Position numbers and translations under genes: made by a program
In this document: piece by piece, positions 25,220 to 36,478 of the stretch
Numbering within the stretch: the first letter of the stretch is position 1
How the letters are laid out: each line of letters opens with the position of its first letter
Assembly: GCA_031216445.1 (NCBI GenBank)
Contig: CM062210.1
Coordinates: 13,837,501 to 13,901,500 of the forward strand
Direction of reading: 5' to 3'
DNA length: 64,000 nucleotides
DNA from: Lateolabrax maculatus
Taxonomy: Eukaryota; Chordata; Actinopteri; Acropomatiformes; Lateolabracidae
The notes under the pieces: generated by a model
Database searches by the model: none
What the model saw: the letters and a program-made list of their open reading frames with translations, nothing else
Told to the model about the DNA's origin: nothing

Positions 25220-25900
25220 TAATTTATTAAAGTAAATGTTGCAACATGACTTGAAAAAGTTTAATAATGTCTGCATTTATTTACAGCCCTATCTAAACTA
25301 TTATGTTGTTCCAGGTTGAATCAGTCAGGGTGGTTCAGACACAACTGTTACTACTTTACTAAGTTTTGGGACTTTTTCATATTTTATTATAATAAAATTA
25401 GAATTTACAAAGTTCACAAACCAGGAACATCTGATCACATCATGGTCATTTAGTTTTTTAGGAACATTTCAGCCAAAATGCATTTATATTTTTTATTTTT
25501 TTACAGTGTTGAACAAACATTTTATATCATATTTAACCGAAAAGCTTTTAAAAAAAATCTATTATTTTTCTATCAGTTAAAACAAAACACTAAATAATAT
25601 TTTTTATGTTTTTTGTGTGAAATACCAACATAAACCCTTTTATCAAACACACTTGGGCTGAAAGAAACAATTTTCTTAATATTAACTTAATAACTAAAAT
25701 AACTTCCACTGAGGTAAAAACATAATTTCTATCAAATTAGCAGTAGTCTACAGCAATGTTTCCTGAAGCTTAATAATATAAATCACTCATGTGGTATGCA
25801 GCTACTACAACAGCACATTTAAACCAGCATCTCCAAGCTTCCTGTTCACAACCGGGCAAATCCTTATCTGCTGCAAACTCCTCTTTTTTTTTTCTTTTTT

Positions 25901-26423
25901 TTTTATCTTAAACAGCATTTAAAATCATCACTTACCAATTCCCTTCTTTAGCTGAACAGCCATTCAAGCGTGTGTTGTCTGTCATTGGGGTTGAAAATTG
26001 GGGAATGGGCTGGAAATTGGAACCACCGAGGATGCCGTCCTGGAAAAAGAGGAAATCAAAGTTAAATGAGATCATGCATGCCAAGAGAATGTTTAACCAA
26101 AGGGCAAAAAGGAAGCTGGAGATAACAGAGAAGAGAAAACCGCTTAATGTTGTGTTACTGCAGTCTGTTTGGAGTCTTGCATGCTTGTGTGTGTGTGTGT
26201 ATTTGAAGGGAAGAGGGGGTGTAACTTGTCAGTACACATTAAACTGTCATTTTTTTCTACATCTGTAAATGTATATGCGTGCAACTGCATCTGTAAATGT
26301 ATGTATTTTTAGGTAAATAAATGACAATGTTTTTGTATTGAAATCAAGAGTTTGTGACTGTATGTGTGTGTGTTTTTATAGCCACCCAGGAATGTGAACA
26401 TATAGTATTTACCATTTTTACTG

Positions 26424-26464
<41 letters not shown>

Positions 26465-29400
26465 GCATGTATATAGGTGACGACAGGCATTTCGAAAGTT
26501 CATCCCATAATGCGGTGTCTAAAAAAATGTTTGTAGTGGTGCACCGCAAACAATTAATCTTGAGCCTGTGATTGTACTGAGCCCCACTGATGCAGATTTC
26601 CCATGACAAGTTCACTTCAAAAGACTGGAATCCTGCCCCACCCAGAGCGCCTATGGTTAGATGATAGACAGGCAAAAGCTTTGTTTTAACATGAGAGGAC
26701 AGTGGAGCACAGGGAGCACAGAGAGGGATGGGGGGTTACTCTTTACTCTTGTGTTTATGCAATTTTCAGACGTTCATGAAACACTTTTGCAAGCTTTCAC
26801 ACTGCCAAATAAGATACAGAGCCAGAAGTCACGTGATACACGTGCAGTATTAATTTTTAACCTGTGACTGAGTAAAAGAAAAGTGCATGAATTTCATATT
26901 TACCTTCCTCAATGACAAAAGCAAACAACGGAAATGTGTACAAGAAAAAAAAGAGAGAGGAAACACTTGTGTGAATGTATGCAATACATACTGCTATCTG
27001 TCATCAAAAGATAACAAAGGAAGCAGTGAAACCGGTTCAGTAAAATCACTGATTATCTGATGTTTGATTGAAATTATGTTTATCACGAGAGCTGTGGATA
27101 ATCCTTTATCTAACACTGGCCTTTCAGCCGACGTCTAATCTTTGCATTTGTTTGTGCGCCTTCTCCGCTGATGGAATCAGGGATCCCTGCATAAGTTCTC
27201 CGTGACAGACAGGCTGGAATGGAGCATGTCTGGATTATGTTTATTCAATTTAACTGAGCATTTATCCTCCCAGGTATTGTTGCCAGTGTGTGCTCTGTGT
27301 GTAAGCTAAGGAAGCAGAGTGATCAGGAGAGAGAGAGAGGGAGGGAGGGAGAGAGCGGGAGGGATGACAGGAGCCAAGTTTCCAGTTCATGAGCTGAGGT
27401 GAGAGTGCAGTGAGAGGGAAACATGCAGCCAGCCTGCACATGTCAAGGTCAGAAGACACATTCTTCCATGGAATGAAGGGAGAGGTAGAGACAGATAGCG
27501 ATCTCGTTCTCGTGTACCTTGATGTGGCTCTGAAGTGCTTTACAAAAAAGATCACAAACACACCAACCAACCAATCACTTAAAGCATTTTATCATCAAGT
27601 ATAAACTAAATTTGCACTGATTTGGCTTCACATGAATACGGCATTTGTTGATTGATATTGTCCATAAGTTAGTTTTCAGGGCATGTTGATCTCTCGCTAC
27701 GGTCTCTCTTTCAAAGAGATTTTCATAAACTCACCTAGTTTTTAAAAAAAAACAAAAAAAAAACAAGAAGTTGTCAATTTTACACAGGGTGATGTCATGT
27801 GAACAGAATACCTGTGGGTGTGTGCCATCTTTTCACTGAATCATTTGGCGCTGAGCTTTATTTCTTAATTTTCATTGCCATGAAACACTTCAGAAAGAAT
27901 ATCAACCCAGAAGCGATATTTTCTGCAAGCAAAAACTAGTTCAAAGACATTTTTTCTCACTCCCCCAATACTCAACTTACTGTCCTGGCATCTAGTCAAT
28001 TTCCAATTTGCAATGACTTTTACAAGATTTTTTACTGACTTTGCTGCAACACTGAAGCCCCCGGGCCAGTGGGTCATATAATTATTATGTGCAGGAAATG
28101 ATAAGCATGTTTTAAAAGTGAAAATTAGGTTTAATTGTGGTGTGCGGTTGCAATGTGGGCATGAAATCACAATAGTCAAACTTATGAGACTTTTGCATTA
28201 TTTAAACAATTTGGGCTGATTTATATTTGGTAGAATTTTCAGGGACTCGTAGGTTTCAATATTACGGGATGGTTGAGGTAATATTCTGGACATACTTTAG
28301 AATGTGGCTGTCTTAACTTCTGGACCATTTTTTTTTGTTAGGAACATTCATAAAGCCTTCTGCATCGTTTTACTTTATTACACGTGTCAGACTGAGTGAA
28401 AATGAGAAGCATATTGTCTTTTCCTTGTACACAAAGCGCTGATCAAGGACCAGGCTGGCACACAGAAACTCCATGTGTTCAAAACATTGCGGTACAGTTC
28501 CTGCGACACATAAAGATAACCTCACACTTCCATTAGCCCCTGACAAAGGTCCAGGTTTCACCTCATACCCTATAGTCCCGGACTCCTACATCAGCGCCAA
28601 TCAGAAAACCAGGCCAAAGACAGGAAAAAGAAACGAATGTGCGAGGTGTCCTTGGAGTAACCAAAACAACTGCGAGTCCAATTTCCTCCTTTGTCACTTT
28701 TTGTAGCTTAACACTCAACTGGAGAGCGAGCTGAGAAAAGAACGTGTTGTCGACCTGACTAAAACATTGGCAGCTCTCCTGCCCGTGTGTAAAGCTGACA
28801 TCCAGTTTCCTGAGTGAAGTCATTTCCTCAGTAGACGTTTCGCACAAACACAGGACTAATATCCGAGGGGGGGGGTAGGGGCACTTGTCTTGAAGAAAAG
28901 GGCTGACGGAAAACATTCACCTTTAAATTTAATTTTACCCTTTCATCGTCAAGCACAGATCAGGGATTCAGCAGCAACGGTTATCTGGGAAAATATTATG
29001 ACAAATGATCTTTTATTAGTATTTTTCCCCATTATTCATGACAATAACAATACAGTGTTCTCTGGTGGTAATGGTGCATGTGTGAGGATGCATCACTGAG
29101 AAAGGCAAGGGGTACTTAATATGGAAACAGCGCTATGATGAATGTGTTAGAGCAACTCAAACTTAATCTAAACTGCATTACATGTTGTTTTGAATATACC
29201 TCCCTGATATGCCTATCTTTAATGTACTATCAAGTGCAGGGAGCAGAATTGCTTTAGTCTCAAAATTCAGAGCGGCGGAAAGAGAGAGAGGGAGAGAGGC
29301 TTTAAAATACTGTCTGTGAGAAATGCAAAATTTATGAATACCCCCCTCACATCTCAGCTTGATTTATGTGAAATAATAATACACTATTTAATGCTTAAAC

Positions 29401-31019
29401 ATAGCTAGGAGCGATCCCTGGCTATCAAGATGTACAATGGAGTAATGGGGCTGGAAGACAAATCACCTTGTGGACTTGTGATGCTTATTTAAAGGTGCTC
29501 AGGCAGATATATTAAACTATATGTAATTGTACACTAACTCTGTGCTGTAGGCAGAGGCGGCAAACACAGGAGGAGGCCAGTCATGATGCAGATGGAGTGG
29601 TGTAATCAATTTGACTCAAGCATCAGCATCCACGGCGGAGAGGAGGGAGAGGGAGGGAGCAGACGAGGGAAGACTCTTCGATCTGCTATGCTGTCATCTT
29701 ATTTAGGTTCTAGCCTTCATTCATGCATCTTGTACATCCCTCTACACTTTTAAAGTTTCAAAAAAAACTTAGGAAGTGAAATAAGTTAAATAAGACACTT
29801 ACAGGATTAAAACAAAAATAAGAAATATTTCTAAATGAATATTGAGAAAAAATGCATCTGGTTGAAAGGTTAAATCTCAGGCTCGGGGGCTACAGTAGCT
29901 TGTGTGTGTCTATTGTTAAGTTTTAGCACAAGGTGTGTCGGCTTTAAAGAAGAGGACCAGGTTCAAACAGAGCCAGTGGTCACACGGATCGTGATTTATG
30001 ATTCACTGATTGCCTCATTTAATTAAAGCAAATGGCAAAGCCAAAGCAAGGCCAAATTGTCCTGATCTGATGAATTGGCCCCCGTTTTACCACCAAAAGC
30101 AGGTAGGGTAAATAAACAGGGTAATTACAATGGTAAATGAAGCCTCTGTGAGCCAGCCCTGTGGGCTGTGGGCGGCTCACCCAGGATGTACTGAAGAAGT
30201 GAACAACAGGCGTTCCCGTAACTTTCTTTTATCATCTTCCCTGTCTCTGAAACCCGGGCCATGCCAAGAAAAACATACTCGCATACACACAGACACCTAC
30301 TGGGTGCACACACTCGCTCACATATTCGGTGACACACAAACCGCAACTCTCCTCCCAACCCCATCCTGGTGCGTTCATGTACAATTATAGCTACGGTGAT
30401 CCACAGGTGTTGAATTCTTCTGGCAAGCCATAAAACATGATATGCATGATTTGTGCAGTCAGCCAGGTCTGTAATTTCATTCTCCTTTTCTTTCATTTTC
30501 CCTTCCTGGGCCACACGATCCATTTTCCTGCTTTATGAGAGTGCAGACACCCAAAGAGACTTTCGGGATGATTACATGCCCCGTGCCATGGGGGGTCTGA
30601 GGAGCCAACATGCCAGCTTAAGAGCCGTGTCAAACCTGGGTGAAAACATCTATTTGAATAAGGTTTGGAATATTTGAAGTGTTTTGCCTCATTTATCCTC
30701 CTAGACATTTGCCGATCCTACTATCAGCTATATCAGGTGCTTGTTATATATATGTATTGATCCACTTCAGTATTCAAAATACATGATTTTGCCCAGGTTT
30801 GCAGCCCGCTGTCATATGACTACCTCACATGGCTTATGTATTTAAGACAATATTCATATACACAGTCGGGCCTGATGTCAAAGCACGTGGGTTGGTCTGT
30901 TGGCAGAGAACTGCGATGTCCTCCAGGGAAAACTAAACAAACTGTCTTCCACTTTCACAGTGTTGCCTAAACGTGATCAGGGTGAAAGGTAGGTCCTCGG
31001 CTGTGGAACGAACACACAT
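25901..31019. other. Intergenic, no gene seen
   Basis: Unique sequence with a 15-bp direct repeat (CATCTGTAAATGTAT at 26,260 and 26,288), a GA-rich stretch at about 27,330-27,362 and a G9 run at 28,867. A Lys/Arg-rich frame at 25972-26268 is not supported as a gene. Confidence 0.65.
26427..26461. repeat. (GT)n microsatellite
   Basis: About 17 perfect GT units. Confidence 0.95.
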
Positions 31020-31048
31020 GCGCGCGCACACACACACACACACACACT
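31020..31048. repeat. (CA)n microsatellite with GCGCGC start
   Basis: GCGCGC followed by about eleven CA units. Confidence 0.9.
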
Positions 31049-31995
31049 TCCAGGGTTATATTTTTTTACAAGTACACACCTACAGTATAAACGCCAAAGG
31101 AGGAAAACTTTAAATTGAGTTTGTACATATTAAAACTGAGTCATTATTATAATCTGATCAGAGATTCAAATAGGCGTATTTCTAATATTACCATGGCTTG
31201 CTGTTATTATAAATATAATGTTAATATCTATGTAAATAACTGCATCTCATGGATTTAAGATGAGGTTATGTTAAATAGCAAATGGGTGCATAAGGATAAA
31301 TGAATGTGAGAAGCTAAATAGGCCACACAGCAGAATTTTGCATATTGCACAATTTTGTTGTTTTCGCAAACCTGTCAAAAGGAACTCCTCCAGCTTCAAT
31401 CCATGGGTAAATAATATTCAGACATAAACCACAGCATTAATCCTGGTGTGTGATTGACATTTCATATCTGTGACAATACTCCAAATAATTAAAAACAGAA
31501 ATCTTGAAAGGTAATAGCTTCTCAAATCCATTAAGTAGTTAAAGGTTATGAGAAAAAACAGGATTATTGCTCACAGCAAAACTCCTAATTAAATGACACT
31601 ACGTAATTTGTTTCTCAATCCCTTTCTCTTCATAAGCACAGCGCAGGTTAAATGAATGGGCAATGAGACATGTGTGTCATTTAACGTCACTCTGAGGAGA
31701 CAACAAACAATCTTTTTTTTCCACCATTTTCTGTCTATATGTATTAGAGCAAAAGCAAGTATGGTCGATTGGATAAGCAGACACACAATTTCTGGTAAAT
31801 TGTTTGTTTAATTACTTTTTCTTCCCTTTTCTTGTGAGCACACTTGCAAAGAGGGATGCTTCCCCCTCCTGGCTGCTCATAAGAAAGCCAAAGACTCCCC
31901 GGTCTCCTGTGCCTGCCCTAAGTGCCACCTATTCACTCTGTTGTTACTGCTTATGACCTGTGTGTAGTTTAACACAACTGTTGTTGTGTTAAAGG

Positions 31996-31998
<3 letters not shown>

Positions 31999-32032
<34 letters not shown>
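31999..32032. repeat. (GT)n microsatellite
   Basis: About 17 perfect GT units, just left of the 32.17 kb repeat fragment. Confidence 0.95.
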
Positions 32033-32034
<2 letters not shown>

Positions 32035-32164
32035 CATGTGCATGTGCATGTGTGTGAATGCAAGCATTCCCATTAAATTTGCAAGAGCGTTAGCAACTGC
32101 TGGGTAAACTTTTACTTCACTGTAAAGTTTGTATTTTTAGTGAATGTATGGAGGGTATTACATA

Positions 32165-32205
32165 CACTCAGTGACCACTTTATTAGGTAAACCTGTTCAA
32201 TCTAA
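32165..32205 (+). mobile_element. Short fish repeat fragment (CACTCAGTGACCACTTTATT)
   Basis: ACTCAGTGACCACTTTATTA followed by GGTAAACCTGTTCAA matches the end of a dispersed fish repeat remembered as 'CTCAGTGGCCACTTTATTAG'. Only about 40 bases remain. The family is uncertain. Confidence 0.5.
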
Positions 32206-32444
32206 TGCAATTTAGAGTATGCATTGTCCTTATGCATAGCTATGGTACAGGTAAGACACACTTTAATGGGTCGATCAGCTGTCAAACTATGATATATAGA
32301 GCTGCGATGCCTGAACTTGCTTTCGCAATAGGGAAAAAAAGTTTGACTTTCATACAAACTGAATGCTCATAAACACTTAACTCTTCTTACTCATAAAAGA
32401 TATATTGGGGGAAAGGGGATAAAAATGGGTTGCAACTCAACATT

Positions 32445-32780
32445 ATTTTTATTTTTGATTAATCTGACAATTGTACTCGTGATTAATCGATTAAATCGAT
32501 TTGCCAATGAAATGTCAGAAAACTGTGAAAAATGCCAATCATAATTTCCTAAAGCCCAACCGGACATATTCAGACAGCTTGTTTTGTCCGACCAGCAGCC
32601 CAAAACTCAAATGTAATTAGTTTACTGTCATTTTAGACTAAGAAAACCAACAAATGTTCACAACTGAGGAGCTGCAACCAGTCAATTTTGGGGGATTTTT
32701 ATTTTTTTAAATTGAAGACTTTGATTATCAAAATTGTCGCCAATTTTACTAATATCAAGTAATTTCAGCTCAACCAAGGT
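32445..32780 (+). mobile_element. Teleost 'ATTAATCGATTA'-type dispersed repeat copy
   Basis: It contains GTGATTAATCGATTAAATCG, AATTTCCTAAAGCCCAA, TGCTTGTTTTGTCCGACCA-like (here GCTTGTTTTGTCCGACCAGC) and TTTGATTATCAAAATTGTCG. I recognise this order from a very abundant fish repeat. Diverged but nearly full length. A second, partial copy lies at 49,835-49,905. Confidence 0.7.
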
Positions 32781-34339
32781 TGAGTTAATTCACTTTCAAA
32801 TCATAAGGTCATGCAATAAATAGATTTTCCTGTAGTTGATAAGGTAAAAATAACCTTTATAAAAAAAAAGGGTCCTCATCAAGCATTTAGGATTTTAACT
32901 GCAGCTTGAGTTCCTGTTTTGAATTTCCTGGATGGTTTCCTGAATGTAAATTGACCCTCTGCCCTGATATGAAGCCCTCCTCTGATGGTAAAGGCATATT
33001 AAATGGAGAATCTAAGAGGTCCGACCCATCATGCACCCCTTGCCCTCTGATGACAGAGAACAGATGAGCTGAATTTCAAACGTTCACAGCCACCATGAGC
33101 CAGTCTGGCCGGTCTGTCTCTGCTCTCTGGTCACTGGCAGAGAGGATAGAGGATGGAGTGGGGGAAACGGGGGGGGAGGGCGTGAGACGAGGGGGGAAAG
33201 AAAAATGTAAGAGCAGCAAGCCTAGCAGATCAAAGAAAATAACATGGGAGAGGATATGAGTGCTTTGAGAAGTAATATAGCCGAGATAGCATCTGTTTTC
33301 CGTAGCATGCAGGAGGCTTGAGACAAGCCCTGGAAAAAGACAACGGAGAGCGAGTGCACTTTAGCCCAGGATAAGACAAAACACAAATGGGTTATTAAGA
33401 AGCCTTCAGTGTAATATCTGGCTGACATTAAAGTGTCTCTTTCTGAAATGATCCACTGCTGGGAATAGGGGGCTTCCTAATACTGATGTTGAATAAATAA
33501 TATGAAGGATCGTTACAAGGGAGTGGGTGTTTATATGTGCGGATCAGTATCTTTTGAGAAAAGAGATTAAAGAAATAAAAACAGATATCACCAGCGTCCT
33601 GCTGGACAGCTCACTAAACCCCAAGAAGTCCTGTTCCATAACAAAAAGCTCCAAAACAAACATTTCAGACACCTGTTAATGATTAAAGTAGGCATTGTTA
33701 GAATCTTAGAGTCTTACCTCTAAGCTAGCCAGAATCGAAATGGTTTTAATGATGAGGGAATGGAGGTGATACCTAAAGCCTTTTTACTATGTGCTTCATC
33801 GGGTGTTCAGTGTATAACTCTCAGCTTTACTGTCTTGGTTGATCATGCAAAATCTCATCAGTGGACTTTTTTTTTTTTTTTAACCCTGTTTGAAAGAGAA
33901 CTTGAAAACGTACATCATCCTTTATTTTATTTTCATAAAAAAAAAGATATTGTTGTTTAAGGAGGACTATTTTCAATTCAACAAATGGTAAAAACTGAGG
34001 CACAAACTCTGTGCAGGACAGTCACCCAGTTGTCTATTTTAATTTCTATGGTCCACATAGTTTATCAAAACCATTCATAGGTCGCGCTCCCATATGAGCC
34101 TCCTGAAGATTGAATAATGTCCTTCCTGATCCGCGCTGCAAGAGGCCATATTGGATCCAGATTTCACTGGTTCAAAAGTCATTTCATTCCGCTTCATTTC
34201 TCCCTCTCGCTCTGTCCCTCTCTCTCTCTCCCTGCTTTATTCCTCTCTGTCTCTCTCACGCCTTCCCTCTGCCTGCTTTATTTATTACAGGTCCAGTGGT
34301 GTGGTACAAAGCCATTACCCGCGCATATGTACCTTTTTG
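32781..34339. other. Intergenic, no gene seen
   Basis: Unique DNA; G-rich patch at 33,160-33,200, T-run at about 33,867-33,881 and a CT-rich tract near 34,200-34,260. Confidence 0.65.
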
Positions 34340-34800
34340 AATAATCAATAAATAATTATTTTATTATTTAATAGGATCGTATGGGGAAAGGAAATGGGTT
34401 TTATTACATAAATCCATCAGGTGTGATGAATGGGTACACTTGTAAAGTTGGACGGGCAAGAGGGGAAAGTGGTCGGACAGGCCCGCGCCTGCGCTCAACT
34501 GCCATGCCTCGCTGAGCACTTTCTCTATGCGAGGTTGTAAATATGACATTTTTGTCTCTTTGGGACTGTCAATTGGAGTGCAAGGGGAATGGGGGAAGGG
34601 GATTGTAAATTCAGAGAGATTAATTAACCTTTTACATTTGCGATTCAGCCCTGCATCTTTTTCTGTATATTGTGACCCCTACGAGCAGAGGGGTGAGGGA
34701 CCTGGCCGCACACGGCCCAGGGAGTGCAGGCGTCTCATTCCAAATGAGTTATTAACAGAATTTTTTGAATAGATGGAAAAATTGTAGCCTGGCCATTTAG
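34340..34800. other. Candidate conserved non-coding element upstream of slc35b3
   Basis: Repeat-free block with AATAAATAATTATTTTATTA, GATTAATTAACC and balanced composition, about 1.5 kb before the CpG island. Only the texture supports it. Confidence 0.22.
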
Positions 34801-34974
34801 TGTCATAAAGGCCGGGGTGGCGAGGCGGCAGGGGCCTCCCAGGGACAGGAGGCAATACCATTACAATCAAATCTGAGATGGAAGAGGGATTGAGCTGTCC
34901 ATTCTGAATTTTTATATTGTCAGAGGGCCGGGGAGGAAATAATGCCATCCTGGAGTGTATTAACCTCTGGCTGG

Positions 34975-35060
34975 GGAAAGAGGACAGGGAGGGAGAGAGA
35001 GGGAGAGCGAGAGAAAGAAGGCAGGCAGAGGGAGGGATCTGAGATTGGACAGCAGGGAGA
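34975..35060 (+). repeat. Purine-rich low-complexity tract
   Basis: GGAAAGAGGACAGGGAGGGA-type sequence, nearly all A and G for about 85 bases, with further purine-rich DNA to 35,340. It yields false Arg/Glu- or Ser/Leu-rich frames. Confidence 0.85.
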
Positions 35061-35364
35061 AAGGAGGGCTAGACGAGGGAGGAGAGGAATGAAGGGGCAA
35101 AAGAGAGTTTCAAACCTTATACTGGGAAAGCCAAAGAGGGAGAGACAGGAATATGAGACGGCTGAAAGACAGAACAGAAGAAGGGAGAGTAGGGAATAAT
35201 GCAATAAGGATTTAGAGAGAAAGAAATGTGGGGGGAGGAAAGCATATATGGACATGACTGCAAGGGGCAAGAGAAGGAGGAGATTTGATTGGAAAGACTG
35301 AGGAAAAGAGGAAAGAAGAGGGACTCTTCTGAAAGAAATAGTGCAATGGGGGATTACAAGTCAA

Positions 35365-35800
35365 AAGCCAGCGTTCAAAAATTGTACTTGAGTACATAAG
35401 TATTATCAGCAAAATCTACCATAAACCAACCACCTTTAATATACCTTAAAGTATCAAATATAAGAGTACTCAATATGCAGCAGAATGACCACTGTGAGTG
35501 ATGTATTATTATATTTTATAAAGATGGTCATTGTTACTGATACAGCAACACGTAAACAGCATTTTAATGTTTTAACTAGTCGACAGGGAACTCATTTTAT
35601 TTAAAAAAACATTTAGGTGATCAGGTTTTTTGCCAAATCTCTATCTGTATACTACTCTAGTTGTTTAAAAAGTAAAAAGTGCCACTTAAATGTAGTGGAA
35701 CATAAGAAAAGTAGTGCAAAGTTAAAATACTCAAGTAAAGTACAAGTACCTCAGACCTGTAGAAGTACAGCATGGCCTACTTAGTGACTTTCTACCACTG
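35365..35800 (-). mobile_element. Teleost 'AAGTACTTGAGTA'-type dispersed repeat copy
   Basis: On the - strand the copy begins CCAGTGGTAGAAAGTCACTA and continues with alternations of GAGGTACTTGTACTTTACTTG and CCACTACATTTAAGTGGCAC. From memory this is one of the commonest short interspersed, probably non-autonomous DNA-transposon, families of percomorph fishes. The far end near 35,370 looks truncated. It ends about 135 bases before the CpG island. Confidence 0.7.
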
Positions 35801-35910
35801 GAGTTCACATTATTAATCTGACTTTTATTATCCAAATGCATTATTATTATTTTTTTTAACATTTTTGACATGCTTCGATAAGAGAGGAAGAAATGAAAAG
35901 CCTGTCTCAC

Positions 35911-35924
35911 GGGGGGGGGGGGGG
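35911..35924. repeat. G14 homopolymer
   Basis: Fourteen G residues at the left edge of the CpG island. Confidence 0.95.
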
Positions 35925-36042
35925 AACTGTTGTCGCTAAACCGGACGGACAAACAAACAAAACAAAACTAGTCGGTGACGCGCTCGGTGGTTGGTGGGGA
36001 CAGGAGACAGCGACTCACCGTGAGACTTGTCTTGTCCACCTC

Positions 36043-36132
36043 GGGACGGGACGGGACGCGCAGCCCGAGACTAAACACACGCACTCATGGCTGTCCTGTC
36101 CTGTCCTGTCCTGTCCCGTCCCGTCCCGTCCC
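36043..36132. repeat. GC-rich inverted repeat beside the slc35b3 promoter
   Basis: The 16 bases at 36043-36058 (GGGACGGGACGGGACG) are the exact reverse complement of 36117-36132. The spacer is about 58 bases. A hairpin or cruciform is possible. Confidence 0.8.
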
Positions 36133-36135
36133 GTC
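36091..36135 (+). repeat. Pentanucleotide repeat (CTGTC)5(CCGTC)4 in the promoter CpG island
   Basis: Five CTGTC units are followed by four CCGTC units, differing only by a T/C change at the second base. With (GGGAC)3 at 36043-36057 it forms an inverted repeat, listed separately. Likely length-polymorphic. Confidence 0.9.
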
Positions 36136-36203
36136 CTGGTCGATGGCTGACTTCCCGTGGAGGTGGTTCGCTTCACCTGCAGCAGCCAGCGCGTGGCCGT
36201 GCC

Positions 36204-36252
36204 GACCAATGGCGTCACGGTTCAGAGGTCGCGGCGCGGCAGGACCGGAAGT
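36204..36252 (+). promoter_or_regulatory. slc35b3: Core promoter motif cluster: CCAAT, CRE half-site, ETS
   Basis: A CCAAT box (GACCAATGG, 36204-36212) is followed directly by a CRE-type half-site (CGTCAC, about 36213-36218). An ETS/GABP consensus, ACCGGAAGT, lies at 36244-36252. This spacing is typical of TATA-less housekeeping promoters and would put initiation shortly downstream. A second CCGGAAGT at 36461-36468 falls inside exon 1. Motifs were read by eye; binding is inferred. Confidence 0.55.
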
Positions 36253-36300
36253 TGTTGGCCGCCTCCGCCACCGCAGCCAGCGCAGGCAGCTCCGAGAAAG

Positions 36301-36478
36301 GCTGACTCCCTCCTCGGCGTGTGCGTTTGGCCGGCCCGTCAGTGTCCGAGGACCGACATGAAGACGCTGGAAATGTGCGGAAGACGAAGCCGGCGCGTCC
36401 AGGGAGACGGTTTCCAGCGGCGTCGCCTCTGAAGAGGAGGACACGCCGACGTAAAGGAACCCGGAAGTGGTGTTGAAG
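36301..36478 (+). other. slc35b3: slc35b3 exon 1, non-coding (5' boundary approximate)
   Basis: The 3' end is a good donor, AAG|GTAACA, at 36478/36479. Joined to the acceptor before 37566, the frame leading to the ATG at 37587 contains TAA at 36452-36454, so this exon is untranslated with respect to the main ORF. It carries one upstream ORF. The 5' boundary is a guess within the CpG island. Confidence 0.65.
36358..36432 (+). CDS. Upstream ORF in the slc35b3 5' leader (24 codons)
   Basis: An ATG with G at -3 (GACATGA) opens a 24-codon frame rich in Arg (MKTLEMCGRRSRRVQG...) that ends in TGA within exon 1, well before the main start. Such uORFs often lower translation of the main ORF. There is no sign that the peptide itself is conserved. 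It exists in the mRNA only if transcription starts upstream of 36358, which is likely but unproven. Confidence 0.4.
   Translation: MKTLEMCGRRSRRVQGDGFQRRRL

Larger units (their letters stand above)
20141..25900. other. Intergenic, no gene seen
   Basis: A C-rich run at 20,143-20,156 and a C12 run at 23,415-23,426; a purine tract at 24,718-24,770; AT-rich DNA at 24,960-25,920. The block 25,220-25,460 feels repeat-like but I cannot assign it. Confidence 0.65.

Noticed and set aside
25220..25470. Sequence that feels like a diverged fish repeat
   Set aside because: I could not place it in any family or find inverted ends or target duplications, so it is not listed as an element.
25972..26268. 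98-codon Lys/Arg-rich frame
   Set aside because: No recognised homology; ends in a GT microsatellite translation (LCVCVYL). Probably chance.
28563..28916. 117-codon - strand frame
   Set aside because: Composition is unremarkable and overlapping frames exist on +; no family or exon signals recognised.
35975..36361. 128-codon + strand frame with CPVLSCPVPSRPVPS repeats
   Set aside because: Produced by translating the CTGTC/CCGTC repeat; not a protein.
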